Shown piece after piece: positions 26,947 to 35,933 of a stretch of 47,606 nucleotides of DNA; within the stretch, counting starts at the first letter, position 1; every line of letters starts with the position of its first letter. Made by a program: the position numbers and the translations under genes. Source of the stretch: Saprospiraceae bacterium (lineage in GTDB: Bacteria > Bacteroidota > Bacteroidia > Chitinophagales > Saprospiraceae); the NCBI GenBank assembly GCA_022841745.1, contig JALHQW010000059.1:1-47606 (forward strand), in the 5' to 3' direction. Below the pieces are notes generated by a model. That model was not told the origin of the DNA. It did not search any database and worked only from the letters and a program-made list of their open reading frames with translations.

Positions 26947-29900
26947 TTATTTGGCAATCAAAAGGACTTGAGACCTGACTCCTGTACCTGAGCGCAGCGT
27001 GAGGTAATAAGTGCCCGCTGTGAGGCCGTCCGTGAACATTATGGCAGAATTGCTACCTTTTGACAATGTTTCCTTCCGTACCTGAACACCAAGCACATTG
27101 GTCAGCACAAAACTGGCATCGCCTTCCAGTTTATCCAGCAATTGAATGGCAATGTAGTCACTGGCAGGGTTCGGATAAATGGTAAACATTGGCAAAGTTG
27201 GTCCACCCTCATCGGGTGACTTGATTTGCTGGCCACCACCCGTGCTCATGCCACAGGCCGTAAAGTCATTGTAAACCACCTCGTTCCCCAAAATGGCACG
27301 GGCTGCATACACGCCCTCGCCACCAGTATATGGGCATTGAACGGCGATAGGCGTCAAATCCGCAACCTGTTGCTGTGTCAGTTCGGCCTGTCCGTTGGCG
27401 ATGACCTCCAAGCGAACCCGGTTGGCCGTCTTTTGGTTGGCCTCGTGTGTGGCATTGGCCACAATAGCAGCATTGTTGGCCAGCAACTGGTTTGCCGCCG
27501 ATACCCTTGCGCTTTGCATGGACTGCTCCACCGATTGCAACTGCGCCGATACGTTGGCAATCTCCACCCGTTTAGCATCACGCTGTGCCAACAGGTTCGG
27601 GTCGTTTGGCTGCGTCGAAAGCCCGTCCATTATCATCTTCATTTCACCAAACTTTGTTTCCATGCTGGCCGCATAATTGCCCAACTGCTGCCTTGCATTG
27701 GCATCACCTGCCAGCATGGCGTCAATGGCAGACTGCAAGTCCTCGAACTTACCCACGGTGCTGATGGCCTCGTTGCTCAAATATGTTGCGTACACCGAGC
27801 CTTGCGGGGCAAGGCTGGGGTTCTCCTTCAGATGGCGGTAGAGTTGTCGCTTGGCCGTCCAGTTTTCGCCAGCCGAAGTGCCCACTGTTATGGTGCCGGA
27901 TGCTATGCCATAGGCAATTGTACCAAGTGCAGTATTGCCGATGCTGCCCTGCAAATTGGAGGGGCATGTATAAGTGTCGCCTGACTCAGGGTCGAAAAAA
28001 GGCATGGGTTGTCCAGGAATAATTTCAGCATAGGTTCTCTGAGTAGTAATATAGCTTGCACCATCGTTTACGTCAACCTCATGCTGAGATTCTGACACTT
28101 CATTAGGTATTTGACTATAATGAATCGCCCCCCATCCCGTGGCGGCAGCAGCCGTACTCCAGGTGTTCCCCCGGTGACTCTGCCTGCCCGTGAAGCCGCC
28201 TTGATTCTGGCTGCCTGGTGCCGCTAAATTGCCGATTTGAAGCCCGTGGAGGAACCCGTTGAAGTCGTTGCCCTTGATGTCGGAGAAGTCGTTCGGCCCG
28301 GAGAACCAAAGCCCGGTGCGGGTGCCGTTGAAGTGGTTGCAGCCGTACTCGCCGTTGCCGGACTGCCCTACGGCGATGCCGTACTGTAAATTATAGGACC
28401 CAGCCGCATTGAGGAAGTTGCCCAGTAAATCGTTCGAGCCGCCGCCGCCCACGGCGATGCCGTAGCCCTCCTGCGGGTTCATCAGCGTCACCACGTTCCC
28501 GCTGGTCTCCACCTCGTTGTTGTTCAGCATGTCAATGCCATAGGTGGCGTCCATCACGTCAATGATGTTGCCGTTCATGCGCAGCCAAGTGGCCCCGCCC
28601 TTGGAGCTGTTGATGGAGTTGATGCCCCGCCCGTTGGGGTTCTGGTCCATCGTGATGGTGTTGTCGCTGATGCTGGAGCGGGTCAGCGGGCGCAGGCCGG
28701 ACACCAGTATGCCGTCGTTCTTGGCGGAGATGGCGTTGCCGGTGATGAACGCTTCCCGGTTGTTCAGGGAGAGGGACCTATAGCCGGAGTTGACGCTCCT
28801 CATGCCGTTGGAGAACGAGGTGACGTTCATGCCAAAGGTGACCACGCCCGTTGGCACATTGTGGAACGTGGGCGTGGCGAGGGTCTTGCCCTTGCCCACC
28901 TGGTAGAGGAGGTGACCGTTGCCCACCATGCGTATGCCCACGTTGTTGAGGTTGCCGAACTCGTCGTAGGAGGTGAACAGGTTGGAGCTGATACCGTAGA
29001 TGCCGTAGTCCATCTTTTTGTAGGTGTTGGAAGTCACCACGGCCACGTTCAGGTTTCGGAGGTCAAGCCCCGCAAAGCCGTTGCCCGACAGCGGCTTCTT
29101 GAGCTTGTCCACCTCGAAGCTGTTGTAGCCGACGTTGAACCCCACGTTGTTGGTGCCGCCCAGTGCCGGCACCTTGATGCCCGTCTTGTTGTTGATGAAC
29201 CGGGTGTTGGTGGCGTTGACGGTGCTGCCGTTCTTGGCGGTGACGCCCACCTCGGCGTCCTCAAAGATAGAGGTGGCCTGGCTGCCACCCGTAATGGTCA
29301 GTGTGGCGCCCGCCTCCACGGTGATGCCCTTCCAGGCCTGCTCGCAGCCATAGACGTGCTCGTTGGTGAACTTGAGATGCCCTGATTCCACGATGATCTT
29401 GGCATCGGGGTGGCCCAGCAGGAAGTTATTGGCGAAGAACTCATAGTCGGTGTCTGCTATAAGGATGCCCTTCAAGAGGTACTGGCCGGACGTGGCCGTG
29501 CCAGTCGAAAGTACGTTGCCTATCAGCTGTGAGATGCGCTTCGTCTCCCCCACGTCGGCCAGCACGAGTGCAGGGCTTGGGAAAAAGTTACCTATGACCT
29601 CCCTGAAGGGGGAGCAAACGACCGTGTTGGTGCAGGTACGGAAGTAGGCGGGGGCGGTGCCCGTTATGAATTGGGAAATGCTGACCCCGAACAGGAATTT
29701 CCGTGTTTCGCCCGCAGGTATGGTCAAACCCGTTATGCTCCAGCGGTCCGCCACCACATTGGTGTTGCCATTGATCGTGAAACTGAAGTTGGAGGTTACG
29801 AAAGAGAATTGGCCGGGGTCGGTAACGGTCATGAAGACAGGCAGCACGAACAGGTCGAGGCTGACGTCCACCATGTCCTCATTTATTTCGTTCTTCACAG

Positions 29901-30141
29901 TGTACTCAATCTGGAACTGGGTACAGCCAGCAATAGGATTATTGTTGGTGTAGCGCGCCTCGTGGAAAATCCCAAATGGCTGCGCCAAGGCCGACGGGGC
30001 TGTTGCACAAAGAAGTAACATGGCAAGTAACAGTTTTTGCAGCACAGGCTTAATGGAAAACCTGTGCGTGGACAGGGAGCTTATGGACGGTTCCCACGTC
30101 AAAGCTAAACTTTTGGGTTCAATGTTCTTTCGAGAATTCAT
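26947..30141 (-). CDS. Secreted right-handed beta-helix protein with T9SS sorting domain
   Basis: A 1064-residue surface or secreted protein. An N-terminal extension of about 33 residues precedes a signal sequence (LQKLLLAMLLLCATAPSALA, then Q). Residues 50-190 look like an all-beta domain. About 220-650 show parallel beta-helix turns with N-rich, G-rich repeats (ITGGSQATSIFEDAEVGVTAKNG, LDLRNLNVAVVTSNTYKKM, GILVSGLRPLTRSSISDNTI), as in NosD/pectate-lyase-like proteins. About 720-900 is an Ala/Gln-rich, probably helical or coiled-coil stretch. The last 80 or so residues form a type A T9SS domain (FTIYPNPASDYIAIQLLD). No catalytic residues could be identified; adhesion or polysaccharide binding is possible. 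Confidence 0.85.
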   Translation of the reverse strand: MNSRKNIEPKSLALTWEPSISSLSTHRFSIKPVLQKLLLAMLLLCATAPSALAQPFGIFHEARYTNNNPIAGCTQFQIEYTVKNEINEDMVDVSLDLFVLPVFMTVTDPGQFSFVTSNFSFTINGNTNVVADRWSITGLTIPAGETRKFLFGVSISQFITGTAPAYFRTCTNTVVCSPFREVIGNFFPSPALVLADVGETKRISQLIGNVLSTGTATSGQYLLKGILIADTDYEFFANNFLLGHPDAKIIVESGHLKFTNEHVYGCEQAWKGITVEAGATLTITGGSQATSIFEDAEVGVTAKNGSTVNATNTRFINNKTGIKVPALGGTNNVGFNVGYNSFEVDKLKKPLSGNGFAGLDLRNLNVAVVTSNTYKKMDYGIYGISSNLFTSYDEFGNLNNVGIRMVGNGHLLYQVGKGKTLATPTFHNVPTGVVTFGMNVTSFSNGMRSVNSGYRSLSLNNREAFITGNAISAKNDGILVSGLRPLTRSSISDNTITMDQNPNGRGINSINSSKGGATWLRMNGNIIDVMDATYGIDMLNNNEVETSGNVVTLMNPQEGYGIAVGGGGSNDLLGNFLNAAGSYNLQYGIAVGQSGNGEYGCNHFNGTRTGLWFSGPNDFSDIKGNDFNGFLHGLQIGNLAAPGSQNQGGFTGRQSHRGNTWSTAAAATGWGAIHYSQIPNEVSESQHEVDVNDGASYITTQRTYAEIIPGQPMPFFDPESGDTYTCPSNLQGSIGNTALGTIAYGIASGTITVGTSAGENWTAKRQLYRHLKENPSLAPQGSVYATYLSNEAISTVGKFEDLQSAIDAMLAGDANARQQLGNYAASMETKFGEMKMIMDGLSTQPNDPNLLAQRDAKRVEIANVSAQLQSVEQSMQSARVSAANQLLANNAAIVANATHEANQKTANRVRLEVIANGQAELTQQQVADLTPIAVQCPYTGGEGVYAARAILGNEVVYNDFTACGMSTGGGQQIKSPDEGGPTLPMFTIYPNPASDYIAIQLLDKLEGDASFVLTNVLGVQVRKETLSKGSNSAIMFTDGLTAGTYYLTLRSGTGVRSQVLLIAK

Positions 30142-30608
30142 GGCTTTGTATTTTGGCCGATAAAGGCCGTTAGGACTTTCCCCGGTTTTTCAGGCGGCCG
30201 GGGGTTCCCGCCAATATGTGGGCTGAAGCAAATACCAACTGCCTAACCATTGGGCACTAAGTAGGAGGTTCCGAAAGCCGGATTGCCTGCCAAATGGCAT
30301 TGAATGAGCTTTGTTCCAGTCATATTCTATTCGCAAATGGAGCAATCTTGGGCAATGAACGACCCATCGGCGGCATTGCCCTCCGTTGCCCCCGCACCAA
30401 AATGGACATGAAGCACCTGCCAAGGCGCACCATGCGCCAGGACTATTTCATTTTTTGGATTCCGATTCTAAAGAGAATTTGTAGCTTTGTAGCTTATGTA
30501 GGCCAACGAATGATAATTACAAAAGTCCAGTAAATAGTCTCAACAACAAATAATAAACATGCATAAATTATGCAATTCGACGCATAAATTATGCAAAAAT
30601 GGCAAGCT
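30142..30608. other. Intergenic region upstream of the XRE gene
   Basis: No credible gene. It contains a -7-like element TAGCTTTG (30482-30489) and two palindromic operators (30561-30594) that belong to the XRE gene. The left part, 30142-30460, shows nothing recognisable. Confidence 0.6.
30561..30594. promoter_or_regulatory. Paired palindromic operators before the XRE gene
   Basis: GCATAAATTATGC occurs at 30561-30573 and again at 30582-30594, each with 6-bp arms, 21 bp centre to centre (two helical turns). Lying 15 bp before the start of a XRE-type regulator, they are good candidates for autoregulatory sites. A weaker relative, GCATTTTATGC, lies at 45553-45563 before the AAA_14 gene. Confidence 0.7.
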
Positions 30609-31036
30609 ATGAATATTGGCCCTAAAATCAGGAAACTAAGGGAGCTGTTTGGCTACAAACAAGACTTTGTGGCCAAATGGATAAAGTTGCACCAAAGCAC
30701 TTATTGCAGGATGGAAAAATTCAAATTGAAGGAAAAATGAAAGGAGATACCTTGGAGAAATTGGCAGACCTGTACAAGGTCGAGCCTGAAGATATTTTGA
30801 ATATTGATGAGAAATTCTTCGTCAATATCCACGAACAGAATGGAAATCAATCAGGAGGTATTGTAATCAATAAACAATCTGATGAGTTGTTTGCTGCCCA
30901 AGAGGCGAGCCGCAAGGCACTGGAAGCAACCGTGGAGGCACAGGCGCTCACCTTAAAAGTGTTGGAGGCCAAAATCAAGGCGCTGGAAGAAGAGAACATG
31001 GCACTGAAGGCCTTGTCGAACAAAAGCGGCCATTAA
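30609..31036 (+). pseudogene. XRE-family regulator with frameshift in an A run
   Basis: Frame 1 starts MNIGPKIRKLRELFGYKQDF (ATG at 30609), a helix-turn-helix start, and runs HQSTYCRMEK before stopping at 30738. From the A5 run at 30715-30719 the -1 frame continues in register: IQIEGKMKGDTLEKLADLY, then KVEPEDILNIDE, a spacer, and a C-terminal coiled coil (ALTLKVLEAKIKALEEEN) to the stop at 31036. The joined product would be about 142 residues and a normal XRE DNA-binding protein. One missing A would explain it, so an assembly error or mutation is most likely; slippage of tRNA-Lys from AAA to AAA is also possible. A good terminator follows, and paired operators precede it, so the gene may be functional. 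An ATG at 30677 in the second frame cuts the helix-turn-helix. Confidence 0.72.
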
Positions 31037-31053
31037 TAAGGCTGAAAAAGCAG

Positions 31054-31094
31054 AACGGCTGTGTTGAAGTGAATTCAATACAGCCGTTTTGTTT
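31054..31094 (+). terminator. Terminator of the XRE gene
   Basis: AACGGCTGT (31054-31062) pairs with ACAGCCGTT (31080-31088), extended by TTGAA/TTCAA inside with a 5-nt loop, then TTGTTTG. Confidence 0.88.
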
Positions 31095-31099
31095 GAGCA

Positions 31100-31250
31100 T
31101 CACCGCCCCACCACCACCCACTCCGAGCGCCTCAGGTAATCGCTCCAAAACTAGAGGAAATACACGCCCGACAGCAGCCCCGACCCGTCCACGGTGCCTT
31201 GCCTATTTTGAACGGTAGAGCCCGCCCTGACCGCCCACAACCAAATCCTT
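31100..31250 (-). pseudogene. Relic of a T9SS C-terminal sorting domain
   Basis: On the minus strand one frame reads IWLWAVRAGSTVQNRQGTVD then GSGLLSGVYFL, a TAG stop, and FWSDYLRRSEWVVVGR followed by TGA at 31102-31100. L-S-G-V-Y-F-L and the final VVVGR are the hallmark of a type A T9SS domain. The rest of the gene is gone; the promoter region of the GH3 gene (31274) begins within it. One in-frame stop and the missing body mark it as decayed. Confidence 0.7.
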
Positions 31251-31273
31251 TTTTAACTTAGCCCCTTCAAATT

Positions 31274-34200
31274 ATGCAAACGTTGAAAAAAACCTTCGCC
31301 CTGCTGCTCGTCGCCCTTGCGTACATCGTGCTTTCCGCCGCCAGTTTTACCCGTCGGCCAGCGCAGCCCATACCCAGCTTCAAGGAGCATTTGGAAGAAA
31401 ACGCCTGGGTGGACAGCACCTATGCCGCCCTCAGCCCTGACGAGCGGCTCGGCCAGCTCTTTTGGCTGCGGGCCCATACCGACAAGGATGCCGCCTACGA
31501 AGCTGCCGTGGAGGAACAGGTGAAAAAATACCGCCCCGGCGGCCTCTGCTTCTTCAACCCCACAGCCAAAGGTACACCCGAAAAGCAGGTGGAACTCACC
31601 AACCGCTATCAAGCCCATGCCCCAAAGCTGCCCATGTTCATCACCATTGACGGCGAATGGGGCCTCGGTATGCGCATGCGGGGCACGGCCATGAGTTTCC
31701 CCCGACAACTCATGCTCGGCGCCATTCAGGACAATACTTTGATTTATAAAATGGGCGAACAGATTGCGAAGCACTGCAAGCGGGTCGGCGTCAACTTCAA
31801 CTTCGCCCCTGTGGCCGACGTAAATAACAATGCCGCCAACCCCGTCATCGGCTTCCGCAGCTTTGGCGAAGACCCCTACAACGTGGCCGCCAAAGCCTAC
31901 CAATACATGCTCGGCATGCAGGACAACGGCGTGCTCGCCTCGGCCAAGCACTTCCCAGGCCACGGCGACACGGGCACCGACAGCCACTACGATTTGCCCC
32001 TCATCAACCACGATCTGTCACGGCTAGACACCGTGGAGCTTTTCCCCTTCAAAATCCTCATCAGGCAAGGAGTGGGCAGCATCATGGTCGCCCACTTGAA
32101 CATCCCTGCGATGGACAACACCCCCAACCTGGCATCGTCGCTTTCGCCAAAAATCGTAACAGATTTACTGCGCAATCAATTGAATTACAAAGGACTGGTA
32201 CTGACCGACGGCTTGGAGATGCATGCCGTCACCAAGCACTTCGGAAAGGGCGAGGTAGAAGCCCGTGCCCTCGCCGCAGGCAACGACGTACTGCTCCTCC
32301 CTGCCGACTTGGACGCCGCTTGGCGCACCGTGAAGCAGTGGATTTCCGATGGCAGGATTGCCTACAGCAGCATAACGGCAAGTGTGAAAAACGTGCTGCG
32401 ATGGAAGTACCGAATGGGCGTCCAGTTCACCAAACCATTGGCCATTGAAGGAGTACGGGCCGATGTGAACGATCCAGCGGCGCTGGCCGTGAAGCGGGAG
32501 CTGATTGCGAATGCGCTGACGCTGGTGAAAAATGAAGGAAACGTTATTCCAGTTGGCAGTTCGGCAGTGGGCAGTGGGCAGTCAGGGGCTGCGAAATTGG
32601 CCGCCCTCGCCATTGGTGCTGGCAGTGGCAATACGTTTCATAAACGCCTTTCTTCCTTCCCCATAGGGGCAGGCGGAAAAATAGAGACGTTCACCTCCGG
32701 CAAAGACGTTTCCAACTCCTTGATAACCAAGCTGAAAGGCAAGGACGCCGTCATCGTCAGCCTGCACGACATGAGCCAGTTTGCCTCCAAGGGCTACGGC
32801 CTGACGCAGGAGACAAAGGACTTCATCGAGGCGCTACGCAAAGAGACGAGGGTCATTTTGGTGCTGTTCGGCAACCCGTACGCCGCCAAGTTTTTTGAAA
32901 ACGTGCAGAACCTGCTCGTCTGCTACGAAGAAGACGACGAGGTGCAAGACCTCGCTGCGCAGGCGCTTTTTGGGGTGTTCCCCCTGCGGGGAAAACTGCC
33001 AGTGACTGCCTCGCCCGCCCTGCCGTCTGGCACTGGCATCACCACGACGGCGGTAGAGCGGCTCGGCTACGGCGTACCCGAAGAGGTGGGCATGAGCAGC
33101 AGCAAATTGGAAAAAGTGGATGAACTGATGACAGAAGCTATTACCGAAGGCGCTACCCCCGGCGGTGTGGTGCTCGTTGCCCGCAAGGGCAAAATCGTGT
33201 GGCGCAAAGCCTACGGCCACCATACCTACGACCCCAAAGCCCGCCCCACCGAACCTGACGACATCTGGGATTTGGCGAGCATCACAAAGATTGCGGCCAG
33301 CACCATCTCGCTCATGCGCTTGCAGGAGGACGGCAAGTTCGACCCGAAAGACCCCGTGGAAAAGTACTTGCCGGAGTTCGCCAGCACGAACAAAAAGGGC
33401 ATCCCGCTAGTGGACATGATGACCCACCGGGGCCGATTGATGCCCTGGATTAAGTTCTACGAAAAAACCATCACCCCAGCGGCAAAGCCTTCGTCGAGTT
33501 TTTACCAAAGCAAACGGAGCGACGCCTACTCGCTGCCAGTGGCGAAGGATTTGTGGCTAAAAACCGGCTACGAAAAAGAAATCTGGCAGCAGATAATGGA
33601 CAGCCCGCTGGAGCCGTCGAAGGAGTACAAATACAGCGACCTCGGCTTTTACATCGCCAGCGAAATCATCAAGCGGCAGTCGGGGCAGCCCATCGAGGAG
33701 TTTGCGAAAAGGACTTTCTACGAGCCGCTCGGCCTCGGTACGATGGGCTACCGACCCTACGAGCGCTTCCCCTTGGAGCGCATCCCACCGACCGAAAACG
33801 ACGATTATTTCCGTGACCGCCGCATTCAAGGCTATGTACACGACATGGGCGCTGCCATGCTCAACCAAGCCACGGGCCATGCTGGCCTTTTCAGCACCGC
33901 CGAAGACCTCGCCGTGCTGATGCAACTGCTGCTGAACAAAGGGAGCTATGGCGGGATGCAATACCTGAAACCGGAGACAATCAACTACTACACGACCCGC
34001 TGCCAAGGCTGCACCCGCCGGGGCATCGGCTTTGATATGTTCCAAAAAAACACCAGCTACGAGAACAACCTGAGCAAACTGGCGAGCGACGGCACTTTCG
34101 GCCACCTCGGCTTCACGGGCACGGCGGTCTGGGTTGACCCGGAGCAGGAGTTGATTTATATCTTCCTATCGAACCGGACGTTCCCGAGCATGAAGAACAA

Positions 34201-34285
34201 TAAATTGGCGAAGTTGAATACGAGGGTGAAGGTACAGGATGCGGTTTATGAGGCGATTTTGGATGAAAAAAATAGAAAAGATTAA
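31274..34285 (+). CDS. GH3 beta-N-acetylhexosaminidase fused to a beta-lactamase-type hydrolase
   Basis: A 1003-residue exported fusion. Residues 1-25 are a signal peptide. The GH3 domain (about 45-380) has the NagZ-type motif AKHFPGHGDTGTDSHYDLP with His226 and His230, and the nucleophile Asp312 in LTDGLEMHAV. A middle GH3 C-terminal-like domain (about 405-590) follows. The C-terminal part (about 610-1000) is a serine beta-lactamase/esterase-type domain with nucleophile Ser669 in SITK, a YSD motif (KYSDLGFY) and HLGFTG near the end. It probably trims muropeptides or chitin-like glycans, with the second domain acting on the peptide. A run of GGCAGT words (32553-32585) encodes a low-complexity VGSSAVGSGQSG. 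The stop overlaps the convergent gene by three bases. A TAACTTAG element at 31254-31261 could be its -7 box. Confidence 0.9.
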   Translation: MQTLKKTFALLLVALAYIVLSAASFTRRPAQPIPSFKEHLEENAWVDSTYAALSPDERLGQLFWLRAHTDKDAAYEAAVEEQVKKYRPGGLCFFNPTAKGTPEKQVELTNRYQAHAPKLPMFITIDGEWGLGMRMRGTAMSFPRQLMLGAIQDNTLIYKMGEQIAKHCKRVGVNFNFAPVADVNNNAANPVIGFRSFGEDPYNVAAKAYQYMLGMQDNGVLASAKHFPGHGDTGTDSHYDLPLINHDLSRLDTVELFPFKILIRQGVGSIMVAHLNIPAMDNTPNLASSLSPKIVTDLLRNQLNYKGLVLTDGLEMHAVTKHFGKGEVEARALAAGNDVLLLPADLDAAWRTVKQWISDGRIAYSSITASVKNVLRWKYRMGVQFTKPLAIEGVRADVNDPAALAVKRELIANALTLVKNEGNVIPVGSSAVGSGQSGAAKLAALAIGAGSGNTFHKRLSSFPIGAGGKIETFTSGKDVSNSLITKLKGKDAVIVSLHDMSQFASKGYGLTQETKDFIEALRKETRVILVLFGNPYAAKFFENVQNLLVCYEEDDEVQDLAAQALFGVFPLRGKLPVTASPALPSGTGITTTAVERLGYGVPEEVGMSSSKLEKVDELMTEAITEGATPGGVVLVARKGKIVWRKAYGHHTYDPKARPTEPDDIWDLASITKIAASTISLMRLQEDGKFDPKDPVEKYLPEFASTNKKGIPLVDMMTHRGRLMPWIKFYEKTITPAAKPSSSFYQSKRSDAYSLPVAKDLWLKTGYEKEIWQQIMDSPLEPSKEYKYSDLGFYIASEIIKRQSGQPIEEFAKRTFYEPLGLGTMGYRPYERFPLERIPPTENDDYFRDRRIQGYVHDMGAAMLNQATGHAGLFSTAEDLAVLMQLLLNKGSYGGMQYLKPETINYYTTRCQGCTRRGIGFDMFQKNTSYENNLSKLASDGTFGHLGFTGTAVWVDPEQELIYIFLSNRTFPSMKNNKLAKLNTRVKVQDAVYEAILDEKNRKD

Positions 34286-35007
34286 GCTGTAACAAAGGAT
34301 TTGGCAACTGGCATTTCACTGTAAGTTTTTCCATTTAATAATCGCCCAGTTTTCTTTTTGTTAGTACCACCCCATTGTTTAAAAAAGAATGCAACGCCAT
34401 GTATTTCGCATTTCTGATGAATTTCTTCTACCCATGCCTGCTTTATGGGCCTTGGCTTCCTACCGCTCTCACCACCAACGATAACCCAATCTATACCTGT
34501 TATATCCAAATTGTTGAGTGGGCCTATCAAAGGCTCGCAAGAAAGGAATTTTACCTTTGCATTCGTACCACGAAGAAAATCAACCCTTTCCAACACCCTA
34601 TCATCCTCCACTGAAACGCCCATCCAGATATTTTCCGTCCAATTTAATTCTTTGTGATACTCGTAAAGCAAATGCGCCCTTTTGGTCAATACCTGAAAAA
34701 TGTGCTGAGGATTGTCATTCATTACCTCAAACACCTGTTGAATATAACTTAGTGGTACCTTCTCATGGAAAAGGTCGCTCATGGAGTTCACAAAGACGAT
34801 TTGTGGTTTTTTCCAAGTGTAAGGAATCTTAAGGGTATCTGGATGGAGGGTTAACTCAAATCCATTGGCATATTTTTCCAAGCCCATTGCCTTCAAGCGG
34901 CGAGACATCACCTCTGCATAGCAATACTTGCAGCCTTGCGAAACCTTGTTGCACCCTGTAGTGGGGTTCCAAGTCATTTCTGTCCATTCTATTGATGATT
35001 GAGCCAT
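34282..35007 (-). CDS. Three-Cys-motif protein, Gp37/Gp68-like (DUF5131)
   Basis: A 241-residue protein of the phage Gp37/Gp68-like family. The three cysteines that give the family its name are C19, C26 and C29 in NPTTGCNKVSQGCKYCYAEV, a layout like a radical-SAM iron-sulfur site. Other family blocks are FVNSMSDLFHEKVP, FQVLTKR, WMGVSVED, FLSCEPLIGPL, DWVIVGGESG and FFFKQWGG. The gene starts two bases after the TcmP stop and is thus second in a two-gene operon. The family is known from phages, plasmids and accessory islands and its reaction is not established. The base composition is clearly more AT-rich than flanking housekeeping genes, suggesting transfer. It converges on the GH3 gene with overlapping stops. 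Confidence 0.9.
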   Translation of the reverse strand: MAQSSIEWTEMTWNPTTGCNKVSQGCKYCYAEVMSRRLKAMGLEKYANGFELTLHPDTLKIPYTWKKPQIVFVNSMSDLFHEKVPLSYIQQVFEVMNDNPQHIFQVLTKRAHLLYEYHKELNWTENIWMGVSVEDDRVLERVDFLRGTNAKVKFLSCEPLIGPLNNLDITGIDWVIVGGESGRKPRPIKQAWVEEIHQKCEIHGVAFFFKQWGGTNKKKTGRLLNGKTYSEMPVAKSFVTA

Positions 35008-35009
35008 TC

Positions 35010-35915
35010 TTACAATTTTGAAATTATTTGACTTGCAATTTTCAGAGCACTTGCATTATTTGAAGCAAAAACAAAATGAAATATTGGACATCCTTTGGTA
35101 TTATCTAACCTCAATGGTTTCTTGGTCACATACTTCCATGCTTTTTGCATGTTCTCAATATAGATTTGAGCTATTTTGTTTATTGGATCTGATATTTTCT
35201 GCACGATTTCCCTTTCCTCAAATAGAGTGGTTTCAATTTTTGATTGGTAAAAATGTTTTCTTATCTCTTCTTCGGACATGCCAAAAAAACTTTCAAGTTT
35301 ATTGATGTACTTGAGTTGCCCTTTTCTGTCAAGCAACCTATTCACAATTACACCAGTTGGTAAAAGTATCCACACATCTGACCTAGTTTCTGCAAATTGA
35401 GCAATAGACTTCCAATCAACCTGCATACCAAAAGGGTCAATAAATGCTAAAGCTGCCAACTCCTTCGATCGGCTTTTAAGGGCATTAGCAAGCTTAGTTA
35501 ATTCAACATTGCAGTCCTTATCCCGAAATTCTAACCTTTTATCCCCTTTCTCTTTTAAGGCACCCAATCTTGCTTTTAGTTTCTCTATGTTATTAGGGTC
35601 TTTGTCAATGAAATAGTAATAGTCAAAATCGTATGGTTTTTGTAATCTGACGACTCTCTCTGCTGCTCCATGATAGACGTTTTCTTCTTCTTCAGAAATA
35701 TCAAATTCGCTCCAAAGCTTTAGTTCAGTTTCATCATGTGGCTTAGCCTTCCTCTCACCACTTCCAGCAAAACCATCGAAGTAGATTACTTTCCAATGAT
35801 ATTTTTTCATTATAGTCAAATACGCCTGAACATACTTAATGAAAGCGTCAAGTTTCTTTTCAGTCCATGGCCCACCCCAGCCACCTTCAATTGATTCTTT
35901 GTTATTATTTGTCAT
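35010..35915 (-). CDS. Three-Cys-motif partner protein TcmP
   Basis: A protein of about 301 residues with the TcmP signature: an N-terminal GGWGGPWTEKKLDAFIKYVQAYLTIM and VIYFDGFAGSGE, resembling the SAM-binding region of a Rossmann methyltransferase, and a central LAALAFIDPFGMQVDWKSI. TcmP is described as occurring next to a three-Cys-motif gene, and here that gene follows directly. The start at 35915 (MTNNNKESIEGG) is preferred; an ATG at 35936 lies inside the promoter's -7 element. The genes are AT-rich and flanked by unrelated housekeeping genes, so this looks like a transferred two-gene module. Its biological role is not settled. Confidence 0.85.
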   Translation of the reverse strand: MTNNNKESIEGGWGGPWTEKKLDAFIKYVQAYLTIMKKYHWKVIYFDGFAGSGERKAKPHDETELKLWSEFDISEEEENVYHGAAERVVRLQKPYDFDYYYFIDKDPNNIEKLKARLGALKEKGDKRLEFRDKDCNVELTKLANALKSRSKELAALAFIDPFGMQVDWKSIAQFAETRSDVWILLPTGVIVNRLLDRKGQLKYINKLESFFGMSEEEIRKHFYQSKIETTLFEEREIVQKISDPINKIAQIYIENMQKAWKYVTKKPLRLDNTKGCPIFHFVFASNNASALKIASQIISKL

Positions 35916-35933
35916 TTTGTAATTATTTGTTTG

